Assembly (NCBI GenBank): GCA_004298155.1
Contig: SCRD01000012.1
Span: 124,001-188,000 of the forward strand
Direction: 5' to 3'
Length of the DNA: 64,000 nucleotides
From: Acidobacteriota bacterium
GTDB taxonomy: Bacteria > Acidobacteriota > Terriglobia > UBA7540
Of the stretch, positions 9,741-18,644 are shown one piece after another; the first letter of the stretch is position 1; the number at the start of each line of letters is the position of its first letter. The translations under genes and the position numbers were made by a program. The notes beneath the pieces are model-generated. The model did no database searches, was not told where the DNA came from, and saw nothing but the letters and a program-made list of their open reading frames with translations.

Positions 9741-10466
9741 ATGAACAGACTATCCATGCTCCAAACTCTTGCGCTGACGGGAATAGTCTGCACGGGCATC
9801 ACTCTTCCTGTTTTCAGCCAGAATACCTCCACCAGCAGCCTATCGAGCTCGAAAGCGTCTCCGCAGTCTTCTCCCGACATGGCAGAACCCTACTGGACCC
9901 GTCACGGCAGGTTCACATTTGGCGTGCAATTCGGGCTTGGACTTGAAAATAATATCCCCCACAACATTTCACACATTAATTTTATTTTTGCCGCACCACA
10001 GATCGGGATCATTGCCTGGGATTCCCCGCACTCACGCCTTCCAGTGAAACGCTTTGAGGTGATCAGCCAACAGATGCTGGGTGGGTCTGTACATCCTGGG
10101 GGAAGCCTGGTCGGAACGTCCCTAGTGATGCGCTTTGGGTTCAAACCGATGGGCCGGGTAGTGCCCTACCTCGATGCGGGGTCCGGTCCTGTGCACACCA
10201 CCATCGATGATAATGCTCCCGAAATCACAGGTCACACGCAGTTTCTCTCGCAAGGCGGCGTGGGGCTTCAGTACTTTGTAAGCGCGCAACGAGCCCTGGT
10301 TTTTGAATACCATTACTTCCACATGTCAAACGCCGGACTCCAGCAGCCGAACCACGGCTTTAACGGCAGCATGTTCACCGTTGGTTTCCGCTGGCTACGT
10401 CGGCCATCCCACAGTACCGTGGGAACGCAGCACCCCAGCCGATTCCTTCTTCCGCACTTATGGTAG
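9741..10466 (+). CDS. PagL-like lipid A 3-O-deacylase (acyloxyacyl hydrolase)
   Basis: A 241-residue exported outer-membrane beta-barrel protein. An N-terminal signal peptide (MNRLSMLQTLALTG to about residue 26) is followed by a low-complexity Ser-rich stretch and a barrel domain. The C-terminal FEYHYFHMSNAGLQQPNHGFN segment matches the PagL active site, with the H-x-S-N arrangement supplying the catalytic His and Ser. PagL enzymes remove the 3-O acyl chain of lipid A and so remodel the outer leaflet. I chose the ATG at 9741 because it starts a clean signal peptide; the frame is open 26 codons further upstream. It is downstream of the glycosyltransferase and convergent with dnaJ. Confidence 0.8.
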   Translation: MNRLSMLQTLALTGIVCTGITLPVFSQNTSTSSLSSSKASPQSSPDMAEPYWTRHGRFTFGVQFGLGLENNIPHNISHINFIFAAPQIGIIAWDSPHSRLPVKRFEVISQQMLGGSVHPGGSLVGTSLVMRFGFKPMGRVVPYLDAGSGPVHTTIDDNAPEITGHTQFLSQGGVGLQYFVSAQRALVFEYHYFHMSNAGLQQPNHGFNGSMFTVGFRWLRRPSHSTVGTQHPSRFLLPHLW

Positions 10467-10587
10467 TTTTCATGATTTAGACGTAAAACGGCGGCAGGCT
10501 TGCTGAAGCTGGCACAACAGAGGCTTTAACACCGCGTCGAAGATATGTTCGCATTTCTGCGGTAGACTTTCATAAGATCTTAGGGGG

Positions 10588-11790
10588 TTAACCGAAGACG
10601 TCTTTGACTTTTTCGGAGGATCCGCGTTCCACAGGTTTGTTATCGACTTCGATGGAGGGAGCCAGCGATTCGAATGCCCGGCGTTGCTCCCGCGACAGCC
10701 TGTGAGGAATCACGACGTCAACCAGAACGTAGAGATTGCCATGCCCGCGCCCATTCAAAACGGGCATGCCATAGCCGCGCAGTCGAAACACAGCCCCCGG
10801 CTGGGTCCCTTCAGGAATCTTCATCTTCTGCGGTCCCCGTAACGTAGGAACTTTGATGTCTGTTCCCAAGGCTGCCTGGGTTATGGATAGAGGAATCTTG
10901 ACGTAAAGATCTTCGCCCCGGCGCTCAAAATAGGGATGAGGACGCACATTTAGGACCACATAAAGATCTCCCGGTGGGCCTCCGTGGCGCCCTGCCTCCC
11001 CTTCGCCCGAAATGCGCAGCCGGGTGCCGTCATCCACGCCCGCCGGAACCTTAATCCCGAGAACCTTTTCACGCCTTACGCGCCCTTCACCCTGGCAGTC
11101 GGGGCAGGGGTCGCGATTCACCTGGCCTGTGCCACTGCACTGCGGGCAGGTCCTCGAAACAGTAAAAAATCCCTGCGAAAAGCGCACTTGGCCGCGCCCG
11201 CCGCAAGCAGGACAGGCGGACATCTGAGAACCATTTCGTGACCCGGAGCCATGGCAGCTTGCGCAACTATCACTGCGGGGAATTTTAATCTTGGTGTCGA
11301 GTCCAGAAGCGGCCTCTTCGAAAGATATCTCCATTTCATAACGAAGATCAGCCCCGCGCTCAGCGCGAACACGGCGTCTTCTGCCCTGGCCAAAAAGATC
11401 TTCCAGGTCGAAGAAAGATCCGAACAAATCCTCGAAGCCGGAGAAGATCGTTGACGAGAAATCGGGTGCTCCCGCCCCGGTGCCGCCCACGCCGGCAAAC
11501 CCGAAACGGTCATACGCAGCGCGCTTGTCTGGATCAGCAAGCACGCTATAGGCTTCCGTGATCTCTTTGAAGCGCTCCTCAGACTCTTCTTTGTTGTCCG
11601 GATTGCGGTCAGGGTGGTGTTGAAGCGCCAGACGGCGGTAAGCGCTTTTGATTTCCTGGTCCGTAGCTCCGTTGCTAACTCCCAAGACTTCGTAATATTC
11701 CCGCTTCTGGTTCACGCAACCTGCCTCGTCAAGTTTTGGTCCATTCTTTGCAGCGCTCTCAACAAGCGTGACCGTCCGGCCCTTTCTCAT
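10588..11790 (-). CDS. dnaJ: Chaperone DnaJ
   Basis: Co-chaperone of DnaK. The J domain (YYEVLGVSNGATDQEIKSAY, with HPD in LQHHPDRNPD) is followed by a Gly/Phe region, four zinc-binding CxxCxGxG-type repeats (CASCHGSG, CPACGGRG, CPQCSGTG, CPDCQGEG) and the C-terminal substrate-binding domain. From the ATG at 11790 the protein has 400 residues with about 30 residues before the J domain. A GTG at 11715 preceded by GAGGCAGG would give a more usual 375 residues; the start is therefore uncertain. It follows grpE by 9 bp and ends the hrcA-grpE-dnaJ operon. No dnaK is present here. Confidence 0.96.
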   Translation of the reverse strand: MRKGRTVTLVESAAKNGPKLDEAGCVNQKREYYEVLGVSNGATDQEIKSAYRRLALQHHPDRNPDNKEESEERFKEITEAYSVLADPDKRAAYDRFGFAGVGGTGAGAPDFSSTIFSGFEDLFGSFFDLEDLFGQGRRRRVRAERGADLRYEMEISFEEAASGLDTKIKIPRSDSCASCHGSGSRNGSQMSACPACGGRGQVRFSQGFFTVSRTCPQCSGTGQVNRDPCPDCQGEGRVRREKVLGIKVPAGVDDGTRLRISGEGEAGRHGGPPGDLYVVLNVRPHPYFERRGEDLYVKIPLSITQAALGTDIKVPTLRGPQKMKIPEGTQPGAVFRLRGYGMPVLNGRGHGNLYVLVDVVIPHRLSREQRRAFESLAPSIEVDNKPVERGSSEKVKDVFG

Positions 11791-11799
11791 GGTCCGGTG

Positions 11800-12414
11800 T
11801 CATCTACTGGTTACATCCGGCGGCTCATCCTCTTTCGGAGAAGCCGTTTTCGCGCCCGGCGTAACTGCAACCCTCACAATCGCAGGCCGCAGCAGCCGCT
11901 CTTTTAGCTTGTAACCTCGCTGGAGTTCTTCCACCACCGCCTGGTCATTGAACTCGTCCGTCTCAATACTCTCAACGGCCTGATGGACATGCGGATCAAA
12001 CGTCCTCCCTTCGCTCTCGACCGGCGCAAGGCCGGCCCTCTTTAACACCTCCAACAGTTCTCGGTGGATCAATTCCATCCCTGAGTAAAATTTGTCGGGG
12101 ACGTTCTCCTCGCGGTGCTTCAAACCTCTTTCGAGAGCATCCAGCGTGGGAAGCAATGCCCGGATCAGCCCCATGGTAGCGTGCTGAAGAAAATCTTCCT
12201 TTTCACGCTCGACGCGCTTGCGCACGTTTTCCAGTTCGGCTTGCTTCCGGACGAGACGGTCAAATAGTTCCTTCTTTTCGGCCAGAAGCTGGCGGTAAGC
12301 CGCTGGTAGATCGGCAGGAAGGGCGGCACCATCAGAGTCCGGCTTTGCAGAGCTGTTCACCTTCGAGCCCGCCTGTGATTCGAATTCTTCTGTAAGGTCC
12401 TTCTCGTTTTTCAT
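11800..12414 (-). CDS. grpE: Nucleotide exchange factor GrpE
   Basis: A 204-residue GrpE: an acidic, disordered N-terminus, a long coiled coil (about residues 40-105), then the compact C-terminal domain with GMELIHRELLEVLKRAGLAPVE and HQAVESIETDEFND. It promotes ADP release from DnaK. The gene lies 95 bp downstream of hrcA and 9 bp upstream of dnaJ. A C-terminal tail rich in Pro and Glu follows the conserved domain. Confidence 0.96.
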   Translation of the reverse strand: MKNEKDLTEEFESQAGSKVNSSAKPDSDGAALPADLPAAYRQLLAEKKELFDRLVRKQAELENVRKRVEREKEDFLQHATMGLIRALLPTLDALERGLKHREENVPDKFYSGMELIHRELLEVLKRAGLAPVESEGRTFDPHVHQAVESIETDEFNDQAVVEELQRGYKLKERLLRPAIVRVAVTPGAKTASPKEDEPPDVTSR

Positions 12415-12509
12415 AACTTTGCTATTTTATCCTGTCTCAAATTACAGTAAAAGAGATGACCCGAATAATCTTGCTCGCTAATTGTTTTGGAGGACGTAAC
12501 GGACAACTG

Positions 12510-13559
12510 TCAATTGACACTCAATAACCGATTACAGAGGTGGGCGACATATTCAACCGTCGTCACAGCGCGGTCGTATTCCATCCGCGTCGGACCAACC
12601 ACTCCCAGAGCCCCCACAATCCTTGATCCATACCTCAAAGGCGCAATCACCAGGGCACAATGCCGCATCTCATCGGCTGGATTTTCTGTCCCAATCACTA
12701 CCTGCACGCCCGGGCTTGAAGAATGCAGGAGCGAACCCAATATCTCAATCAACTTAGCCTTTTCTTCGAAGGCTAGCAACAATTGACGGATCTTGTGCAC
12801 ATCTTCAAATTCGGGCTGCTCAAGAATCCGTGCCGTCCCTTCAACAAACAGAGGTGCGAGTTCGTCGTGTCCGAGTGCACCCTCCATCATGAGGCGCGCG
12901 ACGCTTTGCAAAAGATGGTCAAAAAGCTCGCGCGCTTCCTCAATTTTCTTAAAAAGTTTCAGTCGGATCGTTCTCAGGGACCATCCCCGAAACTCGGCAT
13001 TCAGATAGGCTGCACTGCGATCAAGCTCTTCCTGGCTGATATCATCAGCCAGTCGCAGCACTTTGTTTTCAATCAGGTCCGGCTTTGAAACGATCACCAC
13101 CAAGATCCGGTGGTCAGGAAGCTTGATGAACTTTATGTGCTCCAGCAATTTCTCCTCGAGCGCCGGCCCCAGCGCCAGGCCCACGTTACTCGAAACCTCT
13201 GAAAGCACATGCGAAGCCCTGGCCATTAGTTGCTCGTTAGGTACCTCGTCGCCGCCCAGGTTCTTTTCAATAAACTTCGCCAGGGCGGGAGTAAGTTGAG
13301 CCATCTGCATCAGCCGGTCAACATAATATCGATAAGCCATGTCCGTGGGCACTCTGCCGGCCGAGGTGTGCGGCTGTTCCAGAAAACCTTCGCTTTCAAG
13401 GTGCGCCATGACGCTGCGGATCGTGGCAGAGCTCAGCGATTGGCCGGTTTCGCTCGCTACCGTTCTTGACCCTACAGGCAGGCCTTTTGCGATGTAATGT
13501 CGCACGATAGCCGACAATACTTCACGGTGTCTTTTATCGAGGTTTGGCTCTGATCGCAT
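12510..13559 (-). CDS. hrcA: Heat-shock repressor HrcA
   Basis: A 349-residue HrcA: an N-terminal winged helix (RHREVLSAIVRHYIAKGLPVGSRTV, with SSATIRSVMAHLE as the recognition region), then the GAF-like and C-terminal dimerisation domains. HrcA normally represses chaperone operons by binding the CIRCE inverted repeat with help from GroEL. Here it heads hrcA-grpE-dnaJ and a good promoter lies 50-80 bp upstream, but I see no CIRCE sequence in the upstream region, so its targets (perhaps groESL) are probably elsewhere. No obvious Shine-Dalgarno precedes the ATG. Confidence 0.96.
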   Translation of the reverse strand: MRSEPNLDKRHREVLSAIVRHYIAKGLPVGSRTVASETGQSLSSATIRSVMAHLESEGFLEQPHTSAGRVPTDMAYRYYVDRLMQMAQLTPALAKFIEKNLGGDEVPNEQLMARASHVLSEVSSNVGLALGPALEEKLLEHIKFIKLPDHRILVVIVSKPDLIENKVLRLADDISQEELDRSAAYLNAEFRGWSLRTIRLKLFKKIEEARELFDHLLQSVARLMMEGALGHDELAPLFVEGTARILEQPEFEDVHKIRQLLLAFEEKAKLIEILGSLLHSSSPGVQVVIGTENPADEMRHCALVIAPLRYGSRIVGALGVVGPTRMEYDRAVTTVEYVAHLCNRLLSVN

Positions 13560-13611
13560 GGCTAGTTTGAGGAGCGTAAAAACGCGTCCAAATTCCTGCG
13601 TAATCTACCTT

Positions 13612-13640
13612 ATACTAGACGGCAGGCTACATTGTGTCAA
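13612..13640 (-). promoter_or_regulatory. Sigma-70-like promoter of hrcA-grpE-dnaJ
   Basis: On the minus strand there is a consensus -35 TTGACA (13635-13640), a 17-bp spacer and a -10 TAGTAT (13612-13617, 4 of 6 matches to TATAAT). The expected transcript start is about 45 bases before the hrcA ATG. No CIRCE repeat overlaps it. Confidence 0.6.
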
Positions 13641-13776
13641 TAAGATGCAGCGCCAACCGAGAACTTGTCTTGATTAGACAGCAACCTGATTTCGAAACAC
13701 CAGGCTTCGCTCCAAACCAGTCTAATTCTCACGGAGGTTTGGGGCGGGCGAGTGCCAGTCGCCCCAGTGAGGAGCT

Positions 13777-15267
13777 ATGAGCAACCGGAAAACTTATAAG
13801 AATTTCATTGGCGGCAGGTGGGTCGAGTCGGCCAGCCGTGAAACTTTCGAAAACATTAATCCCGCTGACGCCGATGACCACATTGGTTCTTTCCAGCGTT
13901 CAAGGGCAGAAGACATCGCAGCGGCCGTTGCAGTTGCGAGAGAAGCCTTCCCCGCCTGGAGACGGACACCGCCTCCCAAGCGCGCGGAAATTCTGTTCCG
14001 CGCCGGCCATTTGCTCGCCGAGCGGAAAGAAAGCATGGCGCGAGACATGACGCGCGAGATGGGAAAACCGCTGGAAGAAACTCGCGGTGACGTTCAGGAA
14101 GCCATTGATATGACTTTCTATATGGCCGGTGAAGGTCGGCGGCTGATTGGGCAGACCACTACGTCGGAGCTTCCCAGCAAATTCTGCATGTCGGTCCGAA
14201 GCCCCATTGGTGTTTGTGGCCTGATTACACCGTGGAACTTTCCAATGGCGATCCCCGCCTGGAAAATGATGCCGGCATTAATCTGCGGGAATACGTTGGT
14301 AATTAAACCTGCTGAGGACACTTCCCTTTCGGCTTTCAATCTTGTAAAAGCGCTCGAAGAAGCCGGCTTGCCGCCCGGTGTAGCTAACTGCCTGAGCGGA
14401 TTCGGCCCAGAAGCAGGCGCACCACTTGCCCAGCATGCGGATGTCCCAGTCATTTCCTTCACCGGCTCCACTGAGGCCGGCCGCGAAGTGGCGCACGCAG
14501 GGGCTGAGCAGTTCAAGCATGTCTGCCTGGAAATGGGCGGGAAGAACGCCATTATCGTGATGGAAGACGCCAACCTTGACCTGGCAATCGATGGCGCCAT
14601 CTGGGGAGGTTTCGGAACTACCGGGCAGCGCTGCACAGCTTCAAGCCGCATCATCGTCCATAGGGATATTTATAGCCAGTTCGAGCAGAGGTTTGCCGAG
14701 CGTACCGGGAAATTAAAGGTAGGCAACGGGATTTACCCCGAGACCCAAGTCGGACCTTTGATCAACGAGGCTCAGCTTAAGACCGTCGAGCGCTATGTCG
14801 AAATTGGAAGGCAGGAGGGCGCCCGATTGCTATGCGGAGGAAAACGGCTTACGGGCGGAGAGCACGACCGCGGTTGGTTCTTTGCCCCCACCATCTTTTC
14901 CGACTGCACGACCGCGATGCGGATCGCGCAGGAGGAGATCTTCGGGCCCGTTGTTTCCATAATCCCCTGCTCTAGCCTCGAACATGCAATTGAGATAGGA
15001 AACGGTGTGGTATATGGTTTGTCATCATCAATTTACACAAGAAATATAAACAATGCATTTAAAGCCATGCAGGAAATGCAGACGGGGATTTTCTACGTGA
15101 ACGCGCCAACCATCGGAGCGGAAACCCATCTACCCTTCGGAGGAACCAAACATACCGGGAACGGCCATAGAGAAGCCGCTGGCGCTGCGCTTGATTTCTA
15201 TTCGGAGTGGAAATCGATCTACATAGATTACAGCGATAAGCTGCAACGAGCTCAGATCGATACCTGA
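13777..15267 (+). CDS. NAD(P)-dependent aldehyde dehydrogenase
   Basis: A 496-residue ALDH superfamily enzyme that oxidises an aldehyde to the acid. Catalytic elements are in order: PWNFP (Asn, oxyanion), NTLVIKPAE (cofactor Lys/Glu), [19 protein letters not shown] (general base Glu) and GQRCTASSR (nucleophilic Cys, about residue 286). The N-terminal [21 protein letters not shown] resembles succinic-semialdehyde and 2,5-dioxovalerate (alpha-ketoglutaric semialdehyde) dehydrogenases; the substrate is not determined. GAGGAGCT precedes the ATG. A GGGCGA...TCGCCC hairpin sits in the leader at 13746-13764. The gene is monocistronic, divergent from hrcA. Confidence 0.92.
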   Translation: MSNRKTYKNFIGGRWVESASRETFENINPADADDHIGSFQRSRAEDIAAAVAVAREAFPAWRRTPPPKRAEILFRAGHLLAERKESMARDMTREMGKPLEETRGDVQEAIDMTFYMAGEGRRLIGQTTTSELPSKFCMSVRSPIGVCGLITPWNFPMAIPAWKMMPALICGNTLVIKPAEDTSLSAFNLVKALEEAGLPPGVANCLSGFGPEAGAPLAQHADVPVISFTGSTEAGREVAHAGAEQFKHVCLEMGGKNAIIVMEDANLDLAIDGAIWGGFGTTGQRCTASSRIIVHRDIYSQFEQRFAERTGKLKVGNGIYPETQVGPLINEAQLKTVERYVEIGRQEGARLLCGGKRLTGGEHDRGWFFAPTIFSDCTTAMRIAQEEIFGPVVSIIPCSSLEHAIEIGNGVVYGLSSSIYTRNINNAFKAMQEMQTGIFYVNAPTIGAETHLPFGGTKHTGNGHREAAGAALDFYSEWKSIYIDYSDKLQRAQIDT

Positions 15268-15376
15268 AACTACAGGGCGCAACGAATATATATCGGCGTT
15301 TGGTGCACACCAGCTCCCGCTGGCGAAGGACCGGCGGCCTTACATCGCCGCTATGCCAGGTTGCCGTTGTCAGGCC

Positions 15377-16069
15377 TTATTTCCCGCCAGCCTCGCGAAC
15401 GTTTCGGGATATGACATCGATGAGACCTTGTGCTTCCGCAGGGGCTTTTACATGCCCGTCAAGGATGGAAACAGGCTCGATGTTGGCCCCGTACAACGCA
15501 ATATCTGCGCTCCTGTCCGGCTTTACGACTGCACCGTCCAGACTGACGCCGGCAAAAACTCCCCGGCTTCGCGAATAGGTTAGAATTTCCGCGCGCATCT
15601 CAGCATCAGTGGCGGCTGCAGCGCGCCGGCCAACAGGCCCCGCTGCGGCGCTGGCATCAGCGCCCACAGTGAACTTATCGCTCAACAAGTGATCCATACC
15701 GGCTCGATTCCTGAAGATCATGATGATGTCAGTGGATGACCCGCCGATCTGAAATCCGAAACTACCGCCGCTCACCAATAGGAACGCCGGAGCGCTCCAG
15801 GATTCGCCGTCAAGACACGAAACCAACCCCCTTCCGTAACTGGCGCCGAAAATGAAAGCGGCGCGTTTTTCTCCTGGTATGATCGCGATGCACTTGGCAG
15901 ATCCCAGCAACTCCTGCGGGATGCCCTTGTCCGGCGCGTTCATAATGTCTTCAAAGGCAAACCGGGAGCTGCGGATGCGGTTAATATCCTGCTGGCGGCT
16001 CGATGCGCCGAAGGCCGGAAAAGTAGTGCCGGCTAAAAGCAGGGCAATTGTCAGGATGCAAATCCTCAT
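15377..16069 (-). CDS. SYLF-domain lipid-binding protein, exported
   Basis: A 230-residue protein with a signal peptide (MRICILTIALLLAGTTFPAFG) and a SYLF (Ysc84-type) lipid-binding domain covering nearly the whole mature part: AKCIAIIPGEKRAAFIFGASYGRG, SAPAFLLVSGGSFGFQIGG, DIIMIFRNRAGMDHLL and the C-terminal YSRSRGVFAGVSLDGA. SYLF domains bind phosphoinositides in eukaryotes; bacterial exported versions are common and little characterised. It is at the end of a minus-strand envelope group, 242 bp after the peptidoglycan-binding gene. Confidence 0.88.
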   Translation of the reverse strand: MRICILTIALLLAGTTFPAFGASSRQQDINRIRSSRFAFEDIMNAPDKGIPQELLGSAKCIAIIPGEKRAAFIFGASYGRGLVSCLDGESWSAPAFLLVSGGSFGFQIGGSSTDIIMIFRNRAGMDHLLSDKFTVGADASAAAGPVGRRAAAATDAEMRAEILTYSRSRGVFAGVSLDGAVVKPDRSADIALYGANIEPVSILDGHVKAPAEAQGLIDVISRNVREAGGK

Positions 16070-16311
16070 GTGAAATCCTCCCTTTTAGGCTCTCATCATG
16101 TGCACATTGCGTATGGCGTACAAATTGCGGAGTGCATACGCAAACTTCTATGAGCGCGAAAGCGTGAAATATTCCCCTTTGAAGCCTGGACTTGTCTTTG
16201 AACCAGGTATTCGGCACAGGCCCGCACTCTGCGCAGATAAGTTAATGCTTTCCCGCGACTTTGCCGTTCCACGTTTCTTTTAGATGCAAATTTTAGCTTG
16301 GTGGAGGCCGG

Positions 16312-16779
16312 TTACTTTACCGCCGGCGAAGCGGAAGCCTCGCTGGTTTCCGTGTCGCGGTTCTGGCTTCCATATCCAGCCTCGGGTCCCAAAGGTCCGA
16401 GCCCCGGCGGGAGTGGATGTGGTCCCAGACCGAGCAACAAAAGGGGTTTTGCTTCTGGAAGACCGGTTGGAGCGAATCCATTCTGCTTCTGGAATTCACG
16501 CATGGCATCGCGGGTTGCCCCATCCCAACGGCCGTTGGGCTCGTCATGATAGAAGCCGGCTCTGGCCAAAGCCTTTTGAATTTCCTGGACCCTGTCAGGC
16601 TGAATGCTAACGTGCCTGTATCGGCGTGCTGCCGTGGATCGGCGGTTTCGCCGATGCACGGCATGTGTTTTCTTCTTCTGCTTTGCAGCCAACGGCACTC
16701 CAGCGATAAACAGCACTGCGAGGAAAACGGGCAGCGCCCATCGGATTCGTTGGCGGTGCGTGAAACAAGGTCTGGTCAT
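16312..16779 (-). CDS. Peptidoglycan-binding domain protein
   Basis: A 155-residue protein with an N-terminal hydrophobic segment (ALPVFLAVLFIAGVPLA, residues about 15-31), a very basic linker (KQKKKTHAVHRRNRRSTAARR) and one PG_binding_1 module, VQEIQKALARAGFYHDEPNGRWDGATRDAMREFQKQNGF, ending in a Pro/Gly-rich tail. It is probably periplasmic or membrane-anchored and binds cell wall. The start is 6 bp after the htrA stop, so the two are co-transcribed and probably translationally coupled, suggesting a shared envelope role. Confidence 0.8.
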   Translation of the reverse strand: MTRPCFTHRQRIRWALPVFLAVLFIAGVPLAAKQKKKTHAVHRRNRRSTAARRYRHVSIQPDRVQEIQKALARAGFYHDEPNGRWDGATRDAMREFQKQNGFAPTGLPEAKPLLLLGLGPHPLPPGLGPLGPEAGYGSQNRDTETSEASASPAVK

Positions 16780-16785
16780 TTCAAC

Positions 16786-18357
16786 TCAATGCAAAGTATC
16801 GGCCAAGAACATGGTGGTAAATGAGCTCCCGGAATGCCGCGCAACAAGCAGCAGGACATCCTGGTCTGACCTCAGAGCGCTCTGGATGCGAACAAAATCC
16901 TCCAGAGATGACACCGGCTGATGATTGATGCTGAGGAGTATATCTCCGGCCTGCACGCTGATTTCAGCAGCAAAGCCTTCTGGAACAACTCTGGTCACCA
17001 GAATGCCCTGTGGTCTCGCAAGATGGAGCGCCTTCGTCAACTGGGAGGCCTGGTCCGGTGTAAGGTTGCGGACGCTTGCGCCAAGAACGCCTCCGGCTTC
17101 TTCCGGCGAGTTCCGGTTATCGTTATGGGGCAGGACTGTTTGCTGCTGGGCGAGAATCCTGTTGCGGTCTGCAACCTCCACCGATGTCGTCATTCGCTTT
17201 CCATCGCGCAGTAAATCCATCTTGACCCTGCCCCCGATCTTGCTCCTGGATACGATCTCGACAAGATCATCCCCTGAACTAACGGGCAACCCGTTAATGG
17301 ACAGGATCACGTCCCCCATTTTCAAGCCTGCATTTTCGGCCGGGCTGCCAGGCTCCACGTTGTTCACAACAACCCCGTGCTCCGCCCCGAAGCTCCGCAG
17401 GAGCGCAGGATTACTTTGGTCGAGAAATGTTACACCGATGGCGCCCCGTTGGATTTTCCCCGAAGTAATGAGCGAGTTATAAATCGCACGGGCCGTATCC
17501 GATGGAATCGCAAAACCAACCCCATCATTTGATCCCCGGCTGGTAGCGATAGCCGTGTTGATTCCAATCACCTGGCCGGCCATGTTGACCAGAGGGCCTC
17601 CGCTGTTGCCGGGGTTGATGGCGGCATCCGTCTGAATGTAGCGTTTGAACTGTTCTTCCCGGCCCAGGCCAATTTCGCGCCCCTTGGCGCTGATAATACC
17701 CGCCGTGACAGTCGATTCAAGCCCAAAGGGGCTGCCGATGGCCAGCACCCAGTCGCCAACCTTCACTGAAGATGAGGCCCCAAACTGTGCAGCCGGGAGG
17801 TTCCTGCCAGCATCGATCTTAATGACAGCGAGATCTGTCCATTTGTCTGCGCCCACAATCGTGGCCCGATACTTAGTGCCGTCACCGGCATGTAGGTAGA
17901 CCTCTATGCGGTCCACCTCCCTGTCCGGGTCTCGCTGCATGACTACGTGATAGTTGGTCAGCACGTAGCCGCGAGGGTCGAGGATTACGCCCGAGCCCAG
18001 GTTACGCCGCTGGTAATTTTCTGGAGCGTCACCGGGCCCGCCGAAACGGAAAAAACGGTTAAAGAAATCGTCCAGCGAATCATCACCGCCGCGCGAGCCA
18101 AAGCCACGCCCGGAAATCCGCACAGTGGACTCCGTGTTGATGTTGACGACGGCAGGTTCCACCTGTTCTGCAATCCGCGAAAAACTGTTTGAAAGTTCCA
18201 CAGGCGAAGGCACCGCCAGGGGCTGGGGTTCACCCGCGGAACTTGCCGGATGTGCTGCACGGGCGCCGTGGGAAACGAAGGCGCCAATCGCGATCCCAAC
18301 ACCAAGGGTTACAACTATCGTCAGCACAGTCAATTGCTGACGCAAACCGTTCTGCAT
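16786..18357 (-). CDS. Do/HtrA-family periplasmic serine protease
   Basis: A 523-residue DegP/HtrA-type protease and chaperone. An N-terminal membrane anchor or signal (LTVLTIVVTLGVGIAIGAFV) is followed by a trypsin-like domain with the triad His in LTNYHVV, Asp in WTDLAVIK and Ser in INPGNSGGPLVN, then two PDZ domains (GVVVNNVEPGSPAENAGLKMGD and GILVTRVVPEGFAAEISVQAGD). It degrades misfolded envelope proteins. A DDSLDDFFNRFF stretch near residues 94-105 resembles the DegP LA-loop region. It forms an operon with the peptidoglycan-binding gene 6 bp downstream. A TATAAT box lies about 60 bp upstream. Confidence 0.95.
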   Translation of the reverse strand: MQNGLRQQLTVLTIVVTLGVGIAIGAFVSHGARAAHPASSAGEPQPLAVPSPVELSNSFSRIAEQVEPAVVNINTESTVRISGRGFGSRGGDDSLDDFFNRFFRFGGPGDAPENYQRRNLGSGVILDPRGYVLTNYHVVMQRDPDREVDRIEVYLHAGDGTKYRATIVGADKWTDLAVIKIDAGRNLPAAQFGASSSVKVGDWVLAIGSPFGLESTVTAGIISAKGREIGLGREEQFKRYIQTDAAINPGNSGGPLVNMAGQVIGINTAIATSRGSNDGVGFAIPSDTARAIYNSLITSGKIQRGAIGVTFLDQSNPALLRSFGAEHGVVVNNVEPGSPAENAGLKMGDVILSINGLPVSSGDDLVEIVSRSKIGGRVKMDLLRDGKRMTTSVEVADRNRILAQQQTVLPHNDNRNSPEEAGGVLGASVRNLTPDQASQLTKALHLARPQGILVTRVVPEGFAAEISVQAGDILLSINHQPVSSLEDFVRIQSALRSDQDVLLLVARHSGSSFTTMFLADTLH

Positions 18358-18413
18358 TTTATTCCTCGCGCCCGAACATCGCGGCCGACGGAGGTAACTC
18401 GGAGCCAGCGGAA

Positions 18414-18419
18414 ATTATA
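18414..18419 (-). promoter_or_regulatory. Candidate -10 box for htrA
   Basis: Minus-strand TATAAT, 57-62 bases before the htrA ATG. The -35 region at normal spacing is poor, which would fit an activator or alternative sigma factor, but that is only inference. Confidence 0.35.
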
Positions 18420-18498
18420 CACCGGTTTGCAAGGGGATGATGCTCGGCCTGCATGCCAGAGGCAACTTCAACGCTTGCCGGAGAGGGGCAACAAATGG

Positions 18499-18562
18499 AA
18501 ATGCCCTGGCCATGTTTGCTAGCAACCAGCCGTGTCGGTTGGCCCAGCATGGCAGGGCATTT
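18499..18562. repeat. Long inverted repeat (hairpin) between the exported protein gene and htrA
   Basis: AAATGCCCTGGCCATG (18499-18514) pairs with CATGGCAGGGCATTT (18548-18562): 15 pairs with a single bulged base, around a 33-base loop that itself contains a GCTAGC palindrome and AACC/GGTT arms. It is about 80 bp past the stop of the gene at 18645 in the direction of transcription. There is no T-run after the stem, so it is not a textbook intrinsic terminator. Confidence 0.6.
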
Positions 18563-18644
18563 CGCTCGAATGACGGATCGAGCCGCCTAAGGGTAAGCGC
18601 CGGCATGCAGCTTCCATGCAGCGGCAAGTAGGAGGCTCAAACGA

